Positions 23,201 to 34,292 of a DNA stretch of 64,000 bases are shown here, piece after piece. Positions within the stretch are counted from its first letter, which is position 1. Every line of letters begins with the position of its first letter. The notes beneath the pieces are model-generated. The model was not told where the DNA came from. It saw only the letters and a list, made by a program, of their open reading frames with translations, and made no database searches. Origin of the DNA: Pratylenchus scribneri (lineage: Eukaryota; Nematoda; Chromadorea; Rhabditida; Pratylenchidae). The stretch covers positions 2,170,001-2,234,000 of the forward strand of contig JAQSEB010000021.1 in NCBI GenBank assembly GCA_030063045.1. The letters run 5' to 3'. The position numbers were made by a program, and so were the translations under genes.

Positions 23201-26200
23201 TCACGATTTTGGGTGTAATAAACTCACAATTTTTGAGGAAATGTCATTTATCTTACGAATTGTTTTAAATTTTCAAAAATTTAGAAAGGCCACTTTTTAG
23301 AGGGCATTGGGTTTTTAATGGTATATATTTTTACTTGAATAAATTTATTCTTTTTTTTTTTTGATTTATGACCGAAAAGCGGTATTCGGTACAAGAGAAA
23401 TAAATTTCCTATTTAATTGGGAAATTTTAAAAGCAATTAAATTAATTTATTTTTTTTAGAATTTGGAAAAAGAATTATCAAATCAGAGAAAACAGAAATT
23501 GCCGCAAAAACATGATATAAAGGAGACGATGAACGAAATTGCGCACATTTTGAAGTTAAATATGCACAAGGAAGCTCACCATAAATTATATTTGGCTGGA
23601 ACACACCCAACATATGTGAGTGTTCCATTCAAATTACTAATTTATTTGGGAATTATTTAATGTAAAAAAATTTTAAAAATTTCAATTTGAAAAAGCAATG
23701 TTTTTTGAGGCCGTAAAACTTGGGAAAATCGAACACAATTTTAAGTTTTAACTAGTGTTGTCCCCCATATCCCCGTCGGGCTTTGGAAGCAAAAAATGGG
23801 TAAGAATTCCACCAATAGTTTTTTTTTGTTCTACCCCCTAATTTTAATCGCCCCCGAAAATATAGGCCCTCGGGCAACCGAATACATGCCCCCGAAAAAT
23901 ACCCGATTTCCCCGTCCCAGGAAAATCGTCCACCGGGCACCGGAATGCAACCCTAATTTTAGCCATAATCCTTCCTAATTAGCCCTAGTTTAGCCCGAGG
24001 TTTGGACCGATTTTCGATTTCTCTCGTCTGATAATGATTTTCGACTCTTTTTGGTATCGAAATTTTTGATATTTTTCACAAAGAAAATTTTTCATTTTAG
24101 TTCTAAATTTTCGGTGTTCGATTGAGTTTTTTTTTTTTAATAATCGACGATTTAATTTTTTAACTTCATTTTTTGCCTATATCTATGGTCTCAAAAATCC
24201 GATTTAATTTTTTAACTTCATTTTTTCCTACATCTATTGATCGCAAAAATCTTTGATTTAATATGATAATTATTCGTCAATTTAAAGCCCGAATTAATAT
24301 TTTAATTTAATTCTAAAGCCAAATTAATATTTTTTCATTTATTGATTAATTATTTTATTCGCCCAGTTGGACGGTTTCCTATTCGGTTTACTCACCCAAT
24401 TCTTCGAGACGCCATTGTCAACGCCGGAATTGAACGAATATTTTGCGGAACACAAAAAGTCGAACAGCGTCCTGTGGAAATATTACAATCAAATTGCTGA
24501 GGAAATGACTGGGGGACACGAAAAATGGGGAAAAGGAGACGATGATGATGAAGAGGCATTGCCTCTGAATTTTGATTTGATACCGGCGGAAACATTGGAA
24601 AAAGAAATTAAACAGGATGATACAAAAGGAAAAAACACCGAAGTAGCATTGGCAGCGGAAAATGGCACCAAGAGGAATCATCAATACCATTTTGAAACAC
24701 CCAAATATGAAGGTAAGGGTGCAAAAATAAAAATAATAATTAATTAAAAATATTTTAAACTGAATGGGAGATCGAAGGAGAAAAATGTTTGAAAAAATTG
24801 ACTGAGCTTAATTTAATGAAAAATTAAATTTGGAGAAATAAGAAATGGGTAGCTAAATTAATATTTTTGTAGAAATTTTAAGTTCACTTAAATCAAAAAA
24901 AAATATATATATATTAATTTACGCAAGATTTTTCCTTATTGACAAATTAAACATTATTGAGTAATTAGCCTCAAAAATGCTAATTTTTACAAAGAAAATT
25001 TTTTGAATTAAATTAAATATATGTAGGCTTTATTTGGTCTAATATTGTGTACGAATCTTAAATTGAGCATATTCATATTCTCATTCCAAACTTTTAGGCA
25101 TAATTTCTTCATTAGAAAACTTTATTAGCTTACTACAATTATTTCTAACTCTTTCAAGTTTATTAGACAAGTTCCAATTCTAAGATGAATTACTTATATT
25201 AAATAGTAGACTTTTGCAAAGAATTAGGCAGCAAAATAATTCGATAACAATTTATTTTGAGTTAAATAAGCGAACGCCAATATTCGGGTGAATATAGTAG
25301 AACTCAAAGTTCAACGACAAATCATGAATTACCTCCACTACCCCAATTTTAGGCCCATTTAAATTCAAATTTGTCCGTTCACTGAAACATCCAATCAGCC
25401 AAAACCAAGAATCCGCATTCAGCTCATTGATGGGTTTAGCCAAAATTGCCGGTGAACGACCAGTGCCGGTTGGCTCAATCAAAGAGGCAATGAGGGCCAC
25501 CAAAGTGAATCACAGTTGGCTGGGCCCACTTTGGAAAGTGCGCAAAGAATGGGGCGATGAAGAATTCGCCAAAGAGCTGGAAAGGCGAGTGGCCGAAGAG
25601 AAGAGGGAACGCTTCGTCAGACATGTCCATGAGCAAATTTTGGAATTGCCTGAGGGAGAAGGCAACAACAATCTCACATATGAACAAATGGAGGCTGAAG
25701 CAGGCAGCAAAAAGTTGGAACCGGTGATGGCCACCGTTGTGGATCGTCTTTTGGACGTTGTGTGGGAATGGGCAAAGCCAATGCAATCGGAAATGATGGT
25801 AAAGTGGGCACAATTTTGAGGGCTTATTTTAATTATTACCGTAACTGAATTCTTTAATTTTTCCAATTTCAGTTTCCAAAGGGAAATTAAAAAGGAAAAA
25901 ATTTCATTTAAAATTGTTTTCCCATTAATTCGATAAATTAGACAATTATTGTGCCTAATTTTGATGTATAAGAAGAGTTTGTGGATGCATGCAAAAATTA
26001 TCAAAATTTGGTTTTTGGATTTTGAGAATCTGTACATTTTTATTTAATTTTATATAAATCGGATCTTTAAAAATTAGTCTTTCCGTTTAATTGCCCACGC
26101 CTTTTCTTTGAATGAATGTAGGAAAATACTCCCTCGTGGAATCGAAGGAAGAATTAAACGAAATACATAAATTATTGTAAAAAAATGATTTATTTTGCCT

Positions 26201-29200
26201 ATGGAGCTAGAATTTGTTGCAATGGCTAGAGATACTAGATATGATTAATTGATCGCAAATTAACTGTTCAGAAAGTTGAGGCCAAAAGAAATGAAAACTC
26301 CCCAATTTTGCTACTGGAATTTCCAAATTCATAGCCAAATCTAGGGCTAAAATTATAACAAATTTACTAAATTTAAAGGTTCATAAAAAATTCATTTTGA
26401 TCCACAAAATTTGGGTGCATAAATTTTGTAAATCTTAGAATAATTTTATTAATTTAATTATTTATTTAAATCATTCCGAATCCCACAAAAAATATTTCCC
26501 TTTATAAAACAGAGTTCCATCCCATACATTGACAATTTGGACAAAGCCGCACACGAATTGGGAGGGAAAATCAGCGCAATTGTTGATGATTATGTGGGAA
26601 GGATGAGCCAAAACAGTGGCCATATCGAAAAAGAAGCCGATAAACATGTCTATGAGGAATTTGTTAAAGTGGACAAAAGTAGAGAATATTTTGATAAATT
26701 GGGTCGAGAAGTGGTCAACAAACGGGTCGATGAATTCTATGATGGGGAGCTGAAGACAGAAATTATGGAATTGCTTAAGAGGGGAACAACAATGGCATGC
26801 CCCATTGAAATGGATGGTATGTGAAAAATACTGTATCGATATTTACAAATTCACGGGCATTTTGGTTGAGGATTTAGTATTTTTGAATTTTTGGCTACTT
26901 TCGATTCTGACTTCATGATTTTAAACACTCTCAAAATTATTCCATTTTTTCTTAAATTAATCACTGGAATTGGTTCGGAGCTAACATTTACTACAATATA
27001 TTGAAATAACCTATAGTAACTCGTTTTTATGGGGATTATTTTTATAATTTTATCACTTATGATATAAGATAATATTAATTTGTTAGTTGCAAATTGAATT
27101 GACCAAAAAATAATAAATTTATCAATATCATTTTTTAAAGACAAATTAAAATTACTTATAGTTTTTAATTGGCCATAAAGAAATTTTATGGCTTATTTGT
27201 TTAGAGCCAAGCTATATATTGGAGAGATAGGCCTGTTTTTGTAATTTTTCTTTCCTTTAAAACTGATTTTTGTTACAAATTTTTCATTAAATTCAATGAA
27301 ATTTATAATTTCCTTAATTTATTCGGCCCATTAAAATTATATATATTTAAATAATTATAATAATTTAAGCCAAAGCAGTGCTTGGAATTTCGAATAAACA
27401 AACCGAGACACCGGATAAAAACATTGAAGAGATAAAGGAGGAAGCCGTCGAAGTTGTAGAACGTAAAATCGTAAAAATGGAAAAACCCAGTATCAAGGAA
27501 TTGATGCGCCGTGTCCGCTACATTTTTGACCAGGAAGCAAGCGTACATTTGAAGGATGCCGTCAATTTTGCGGAAAAGGCTTTCAATGAAGTCGAAATGA
27601 ATGGAAAAACAACTGGGATCAGCGTTGAGAAACATTTTGAAGAATTTATCAAAGAAATAGTCAAAGAAGATGGAAAAGAATTTGAGCCGGAATTGCACAA
27701 ATGCCTAAGGCATTTCCTTAAACGGTAGTTGTGGGGTTATAATAGAAATCGAGCCGAAAAATTTACATTTTTGAGTAAAAAATAAAAAAATAAGGCTAGG
27801 TTAAAAATTGATAAAAATGGCCAAATATGGTCAAAATATTGATGAAAATTTTCAAAAATGTTATATTTTATCAAAAATAATGTTTTCCTATTATTTGAGA
27901 TTGCAAATTATTTTAAAAAATTTCCAACTTTTTTCCAAAAATCTTCAAAATTTTTCAAAAAATTTTCTATTATTTCTAAAAATTTCAAAACATTTATGAA
28001 AATGGGCAAATAGTGCCATAATATTGACATAAATATTGATTCCAAAAATGGCAAAATATTGATCAATATTGGCATAAATCGATCCAAATCAACAGAAACA
28101 TTAATAAAAAAAAGCACTAGTTTCAAGCTATTTTAAGTTCCCAAATTGATATCAAAAAATCCATATTAATAAATGATTGCCACTAGGCATGCCACAATTT
28201 GGGGCGCAATTTTAGGGCTCAAAGACAGTATTAAAATTATAAAAAATAAGTATATTTTTAAAGTGTCTTCTTTAAAAATAAAACTAAACCCTTTTCCTAA
28301 TTTTCATAGGCAACGTGACGCAATCGACTACATTAAAAAGAATAACAATCGTATTGGCACTGATAAATCTCGTCTGAGTACCCAGGACCGTTTGTTCCGT
28401 CTCTTCGACCGATTCATTACCATGAAGAACATTTTGAGTAAAAATTGTCCAGAATATTTGGAATTGAATTTGTTGACGCAATTCGAACCAGACCAAAGTG
28501 AGGCAAAACCAGACCAAAGTGAGGCATCATCCTCTTCTTCAACATCAGAATTGGCACATCAAAAACAGCAAAATGTCGAAAAACATTATGAGAAAAAGAA
28601 GGTTAAATTTGCCGAAATATTGGCCAAGGTTGGTTATGGTTTGATGGAAACATAGTTACTTTAGCCGATTTTTCTTCTTATTATTGACTACTGATGAGAC
28701 TTTAATTAAATCCATATTCCATATTATACTCTAGGTTATATAAAAAAATTTTTTTAAATTAATTGATAATGTTAAATTGTCCAATAGAAAGTTAAGGCCA
28801 AAAATTTAAAAATGCCCTATATTGGCCTTTATCCTTTGCCTATTTTGTCATTTTTTGTTATCATTATTGCCACAAAAATCAGATCATCCAATTTTTAAAT
28901 TAGGTTCCAATGCATAGTTTAAGATTTTTACTAATTTTCATAAAATGATGCCGAAAATTTGGATATGTTAAATTTCATTTCAAATCATGAATTAGCCTCA
29001 AATTTAATTTTAAAATTCCTCACAGTTCGATGATAATGATTTGAAAAAACAATTCATTGAAAAAAGGAAGGAATTTAAAAATAAATTGGACGAATTGGAA
29101 TCAAGGCGGAAGAAGAAATTGGACGAAGTTGTCTCCATTTATACATTCAACGAGCGAACAAAGGAATTGGTCAAGGCCCAAATTGAGGCCAGTGATTTGG

Positions 29201-32200
29201 GTGCTGAACGCGATAGAATTGAAGCGAGATTGGGCGAAGAGAGCACAGATTTGATCCGAATATTCTTTGCACATCGAATTAAATTGGCTGAACATTCAGC
29301 CAGGTAAATTGAATTTTTATTTAATTTTGGTTAATTTTATGGTTAAAGAGACATTTCGATCGAAATACATAAATGTATTTTTTTGGAAACTAAAATTAAA
29401 AGTAAAACAAAAATATGCTTTTCAAAGGAAACACAAAAATGTATTTTTCAAATGAAACACAAAAATATATTTTTCAAACGAAACAGTAAAATGTATTTTC
29501 CAAACGAAACACAGAAATGTATTTTCCAAACGAAACACAGAAATGTATTTTCCAAATGAAAATGAAACACAAAAATGTATTTTCTGGAAATGAAACACAG
29601 AAATGTATTTTCTGGAAATGAAACACAAAAATATATTTTTCAAATGAAACACAAAAATTGTATTTTCTGGAAATGAAACACAAAAATATATTTTTCAAAT
29701 GAAACACAAAAATATATTTTCTGGAAATGAAACACAAAAATGTATTTTCAAATGAAATACAAAAATTTATTTTTGATCTATTTTATTTATTCCCATTTCC
29801 AGGCAATCATTTGAGAAATTGAGGAAAGAGGTGGCAGCCAAAATGAGGGAAATTGTAAAGGACCAGGAAGATTGTGCCAAAAATTTGCATATGACATTGG
29901 CGAAACCAACTGAAGCAAAATGTGAAGAAATTTTGAAAAATGTTATTGGAAAATATAATCAAATTAAGGGAATGATCGACAATAAGGTAAAGTGAATTTG
30001 AGATAATATTATTTAAAGAAAAAAGCTTTGTGGAAAGTCCATAATGACTTTGACGAAAATTTTTTAAAAATTAGATTCATTTCCCTATAAAAGATAATTT
30101 GAATTTTAATCAGAGAAATTAATACATTTATTAAGCAAAACAAGACATCTAGTCATTAGCCATAATTTTAATTTTGTATATAATTATGGCATAAAAAATA
30201 ATTTTTCCCCAATTCAAGATGCACTCAAATGCCTTTGATAAAAACGGCGTCAAAGTAGAAATCGACAAAAAAATTACGGAAATAGAACAAATCAGTAAAG
30301 AAATTGCTGAACTTTATGCAAAATATTTCAAACATGGAAAAATATTAATTCTGGAAGGGATTAACTCAATAACGGCCAAAGAAATTCGCTCAAAGGCAAC
30401 ATTGGAAAAATTCAAAATATTGAAATTCGCATGGGAAGCAAAAATGTCGGAGGAGGAGGCGGCAAGGAAAAAAGATCGAATGACCAAATTGTTGAGGCAA
30501 ATTCAGGAAGGTGAGAGACCGGCAAAATATTGGCTAAATTTTATAACATTTTAAATTTAAATTTATGATATTCAGATAAAGAAGGAAAATTTAAAAAATT
30601 AATTTTTGAATCTTTCCATAATTATTTCCCAATTAGAATAAAATTTTTTGTTAATTTTTATTTTTTTTTTTGAGTTTTTTAATTTAAAATTATTAATTTC
30701 AGTCAGATAAATAAGAAAATTAAAATTAATTTTTGAATTTTTCCAAAATTATTTCCCAATTTTGTTATTTTTTAAGAATTCAAATTCAATTTTTTAATTA
30801 CAGATTCCACAATTTGGCAACCAGTAGAAAGAGGATTAGCAGAAGTTCATGAAAAAATTGTATCAAAGAGTGGGAATTTAGGTCAAATTAACGTGGCGGA
30901 ATGGAAAGAGAAATTGGCCAAATTGGGCGATGTGCCAGAGGGGGGTAAAACGGCAAATTTGTTGGCCAAATTGGAGACAATTCCAAATGCAGAACATCGG
31001 GAAATGATCCAAGAGGAAATTGGAAAAATGTACAAGAAGGAAGTGGAACAGAGACGGGTGGACATAATCAGAAATGTGAGTGAAGGGGAAAAATGGGGGA
31101 ATATGGACTATGGCTTAAGCAAAATTTGGGTCATAAATATAAAAAAAATTTAAATTTTTTTTGTAAAATTTAACTTACAAAATGGTTCCGACTTAATCCT
31201 TTAGAAAATAGGTAATCCTTGGGAATTGCGGTCCCAGAAAAAATTTTTTTTGAATTTTCAGAAATTGGTTTCTAGGGGTTTTCGGGGGCATAGAACACGA
31301 ATCTGACATCCATTTAGTCATATCTTACAATCTTGGTAAGATATTGTCGACTTTTACCAAGAAAATGTCAAGGGTGGACCAAGGTCAATCTTCAAAATAT
31401 TTTCAATATAGGCGTATTATAGCTCAATCGACGCGGCTCGTCGAGCTGAATCTAATGGTACTACTTTTATTTCATAATATTGCGATTGGCTCAAGTTAGA
31501 GGCCTAAATAACTTACCAAGATAAGTTTTTATTTTGGTCATAACTTACCTATATGTGATTATTGCATAATAAAAATGATACCATTAGATTCAGCTCGACG
31601 AGCCGCGTCGATTGAGCTGTAATACAACTATAATAAAAATATTTTGAAAATAGGCCTTGCCCACCCCCCCCCCCCTTGACATTTTCTTGGTAAAAGTCGG
31701 CAATATCTTACCAAAATGGTAAGATATGACTAAATGGATGTCAGATTCGTGTTCTACACCCCCGAAAACCCCTAGAAACCAATTTTTGAAAATTCAAAAA
31801 AAAATTTTTTTGGGACCGCAATTCCCAAGGATTACCAGAAAATACATGCTACAAATGGCAAGACATGAATTTAAATTATTTTATTAATAAAATTAAAAAT
31901 AATTTAAATCGCATCTAATTAATTGATAATTTTAGGAAATTAAAAATTATATTTTTACAAAATTCATATAATAAATAATCCTCTTGATTGACCATTTTAT
32001 TGGCTAATATATTTTTAAAATATTAAGTTGACCAAAAATAGGCCTAAAATATATTCTGAATTTTACAATTTATTTTAATCTTTATGAAGTTGCCAAAATT
32101 TGCCTAAGAAAAATTTTTTAAAAATATGAAAGTAAACTGGAGGTAGGCATTTATGTTTATAATTTTCAATAATTTATTGCAATACTGTATATTCTTCAGG

Positions 32201-33300
32201 CAAAATACCCAATTGCCAAGGGCATCCTTCATTTGGCAGCCGAATATTTATGCCAAGGTGCAAGATGCGAAGAGAATCACCGGAAATTGGCCAGCGAAAA
32301 TGAAGGAGGATTGGGCAAAATTTCGGGCAATTCAAATGTAGCCGAAAAATTGGCCGAGGAATTGCTTCCGGCCGTCAAAAAATTGGTCTTCTACACCATC
32401 AACGATTTCAATGAGAATTGTGTGATTCGGGAGGAAATTGTAAGCAAAAAATTTTCGGAAATAATTCATTTTAAAAAAAATTTCTATCAAATAAATCTCC
32501 CAAATTTATACACCCAAAAACCGTAAAATTATATTAAAACAAATATTATTTGCCGTTCATATTCTTCGGTTTTTCTCTTCAATTCTAATAATTACCCTTA
32601 AGCGATCAGCAAGGTTGAAAAATAAATTTGCCATAGGAAATTAATTCAGGCAAAATTTTTAAAATTTGAATTTTTAAAATTTAAATTTTTTATTTTTTAA
32701 AATAAAATTTTAATTTTTGAAATTTTGAAATTTTGATTTTTTGTTTTTTTGAAATTTTCAATTTTTTATATTTTAAATTTTTTTTAAATTTTTTTAAATT
32801 TAAATTTTTTATATTCTTGAATTATTTAAAATCTTAAATTATTAATTTTTTAAAAATTTTATATTTTTTTGAAATTTTTTGAAATTTTTAATTTTTGAAA
32901 ATATGAATTTTTGAAAATTTAAAATTTTTGAAAATTTTTAATTTTTGAAAATTTTAAATTTTATAAAATCTTTATTTTATAAAATTTTGAATTTTGAAAA
33001 TTTTTCTTTCCCCATTTTCAGCTTGAACAATTTGGCTTGCCATTGGAGAAAACCGTTATGCATGCCTATGAGGAACGACCCTTCTGGGATACGGAGACCC
33101 ATCGGGCAGCAGAAGCCGAAGCCAAGCTGAAGAAGAATAACGAAATTGAGGCACAACATGAAGGACATTTGGATCATGGGAAGAATGTAGGAGGACATCA
33201 TGGCACTTCTGCTACCCAAAAACATCATTCAATTGGTCGTCTTCCCATTTCTCATCATCCTCATCATTCCCATTCTCCATCAACATCGGGATCGGAATAG
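11299..33300 (+). CDS. giant secreted or membrane-inserted helical protein of unknown function (26 exons, about 2,485 aa)
   Basis: Exons: 11299-11811, 13256-13465, 14034-14373, 15756-16060, 16869-17243, 17752-18003, 18369-18705, 18757-19157, 19839-20227, 20274-20327, 20571-20908, 20954-21090, 21427-21611, 22464-22671, 23460-23615, 24367-24712, 25410-25798, 26513-26816, 27370-27724, 28310-28628, 29026-29303, 29803-29986, 30219-30510, 30804-31075, 32200-32439, 33022-33300. All 25 junctions agree in phase and sum to 7,458 bases. Residues 1-29 are a signal peptide (a seven-Leu core, then AIIDTANG). An acidic stretch follows near residues 240-300. Lys/Glu-rich helices lead to hydrophobic segments at about 780-1055 (GIFLDVLMIPLIILG, GVVIIIIIKFVI, MGIGPIISSIVFLIMQ). 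A long charged, coiled-coil-like half follows, and the tail is His-rich (HHPHHSHS). I recognise no family. Introns hold many repeats and palindromes. It could be two adjacent genes, but no internal stop or start requires that. Confidence 0.75.
11940..12750. repeat. GGTAC-related element with a 105-bp tandem expansion (giant gene intron 1)
   Basis: A unit of about 105 bases containing GGATGGATATCAACGATATG, AGTACCTGTTTTCGTGTTCG and GATGGGAGGGTTTCCCTCCT is repeated about six times from about 12140. The preceding 200 bases resemble the GGTACTTA family (AGTGAAGGGTTCCCC, CCTAATGACCCTAACCC, CCATAGGGGGCAGGC). The array thus looks like one end of such an element amplified in tandem. GGGAGGGTTTCCCTCC is itself a dyad. 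Confidence 0.8.
12970..13250. repeat. 145-bp direct duplication in giant gene intron 1
   Basis: Two adjacent copies share AAATTTTTTTGTTGCCTAAA, ATTAGGGTAACATTATTAAT and AAATTAGGGAAAAGCCCGAA, about 145 bases apart. The duplication lies just upstream of the exon 2 acceptor. Confidence 0.75.
14519..15090. mobile_element. nested palindromic elements in giant gene intron 3
   Basis: The outer termini are GGGAGCGGATTTTTAGGTCG and CCTAAAAATCCGCTCCC. The flanks carry the direct repeat TTAATAACTA (left) and TTAATAACTA (right, after a TA). Inside sits a CATCGA-family palindrome (AGATCTCATCGAGATGCATC at about 14620 mirrored by GATGCATCTCGATGAGATCT at about 14750). Confidence 0.75.
16132..16269. mobile_element. 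hAT-like MITE, TAGAG family (138 bp)
   Basis: The ends are TAGAGGACGG and CCGGTCTCTA. They are flanked by perfect 8-bp direct repeats ATCAAAAA (16124-16131 and 16270-16277). The interior is rich in short TCCGTACGGA-type dyads. Related copies with the same ends lie at 35985, 37565 and 57714. It is in giant gene intron 4. Confidence 0.8.
19280..19650. repeat. 36-bp minisatellite in giant gene intron 8
   Basis: About ten copies of a 36-base unit containing TGTTTGGCGAACATTTTAAG and TAAAATGTTTGACTAA, some shortened. The open frame seen on the opposite strand comes only from the repeat period being a multiple of three. Confidence 0.85.
21941..22365. mobile_element. GGTAC-family MITE with a perfect 8-bp target duplication (giant gene intron 13)
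   Basis: The termini GGTACTATCCCATTTTAGGG and CCCTAAAATGGGATACTACC are inverted. The flanks AATTCGGG (21933-21940) and AATTCGGG (22366-22373) are identical. The interior has a long G-run near 22029. No open frame. Confidence 0.8.
22815..23091. repeat. palindromic element in giant gene intron 14
   Basis: The left arm AAAAAATGGCTGAATTTACA is mirrored by TGTAAATTCAGCCATTTTTT. Further inward, GGCCATACTACTTGGCC (left) pairs with CCAAGTTATATGGCC (right). The loop is about 90 bases. Confidence 0.65.
29385..29770. repeat. 27-bp minisatellite in giant gene intron 21
   Basis: Roughly 14 copies of a unit containing AAATGAAACACAAAAATGTA and TTTTC(T)GG. The reverse complement closely resembles the minisatellite in the last intron of the left guanylyl cyclase (48490-49045). 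Confidence 0.85.
31211..31836. mobile_element. 626-bp foldback element with a perfect 8-bp target duplication (giant gene intron 24)
   Basis: The ends are GGTAATCCTTGGGAATTGCG and its complement CGCAATTCCCAAGGATTACC. Identity continues inward almost throughout: ACACGAATCTGACATCCATT at the left, GGATGTCAGATTCGTGTTCT at the right, and a central CGACGCGGCTCGTCGAGCTG mirrored near 31600. The flanks are AGAAAATA (31203-31210) and AGAAAATA (31837-31844). A CCCCCCC tract lies in the right arm. Confidence 0.85.
32640..33005. repeat. A/T low-complexity tract in giant gene intron 25
   Basis: An irregular run of TTTTGAAATTTT/AAATTTTTGAA blocks without other content, ending just before the last exon's acceptor CCCCATTTTCAG. 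Confidence 0.7.
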
Positions 33301-33594
33301 AGATGAACGAGAAGATACAAAAGAATGAATTCTTTTTTCTTGTTAAAAATACAATTTTTTTTGCATTTTTTCGGTGTCCCGCAAAAATATATATGTGGTT
33401 TTTTTTATAATTACTCTCAAATTTCTGCTGACTGAACCTTCTATATGGCACAATTCTTTATTATTTTAAAGTATTTATTATTAATTCATCTTCCTATGCT
33501 ATTTTATTTATCGTTCATTTTGTTGTTTAGTATAAAGTTGAACGAATTTTCGATTTGCATTTTTAGTATTTTTGATTTTGGGGGAATAGGGAGG

Positions 33595-33938
33595 CGGAGC
33601 GGGACGTTTTGTGGCGAAAGCTAATAGCTCAGCGCCTAATGAATGTTTTCGAATGTTTTTTATATCATTGAATAGAGCAAAAAATTCTCTATCAGCCCAT
33701 ATAAAAACAAATTATAAAACATATTTTTTACATTTTTTAAAAATCAAAAACCTTCAAAATTGACACCATTTTGCCCAATTATATTCAATAGCTCATAACT
33801 TTCTCTAATTTGAATAATATAAAATGATTTATATATCATTAGATAGAAAATTTATTGCTCTATCAAATGAATATAAATGGTTCAGTTTGCGATGAGTTAT
33901 AAAGCAAAAACTAGTTCGCCACAAACCGTCGCGTACCC
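33595..33938. mobile_element. hAT-like MITE downstream of the giant gene
   Basis: The left end CGGAGCGGGACGTTTTGTGG pairs with the right end CCACAAACCGTCGCGTACCC. The flanks are TAGGGAGG (33587-33594) and TAGGGAGG (33939-33946), an exact 8-bp duplication. The AT-rich interior also folds in part. Confidence 0.75.
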
Positions 33939-34292
33939 TAGGGAGGGGATGTGGTCTTATCAATAGAGAAGAGATTGGATTTTTAGGTCGTAAAATGGGT
34001 GTTATTTAGGTTTTTCATGAAATTTGTCAAAATTAGTTACTCAAAATAGATTATTTTTGGGTTTTTATTGCATTTTTCTAATGAAACTTTTCCTCGAAAG
34101 TGTCAAAATTGGTCAAAAAATTAAGTTAAAACTAAAATTTATATATTGAAGTAATAAAAAATTGAATTTTGGGTGTCTTTATTCTCGACAAAATAAATGA
34201 GAAATTAAATGAATAGACAGACCAAAATTTATAGTAACAAATTTATTCCTTCATTCTTCACCAAAATTCCATTTTTCAAAATTTTTCTTGTT
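33939..34292. other. spacer between convergent genes, with a diverged repeat end
   Basis: Between the giant gene and the SPRY gene. GATTGGATTTTTAGGTCGTA near 33970 resembles the outer terminus of the element at 14519, so a truncated relative is likely. Nothing else is seen. Confidence 0.45.

Noticed and set aside
23752..23978. Overlapping frames in a GC-richer patch
   Set aside because: Intronic, no splice or family support; probably an old repeat fragment, but I could not define ends or a target duplication.
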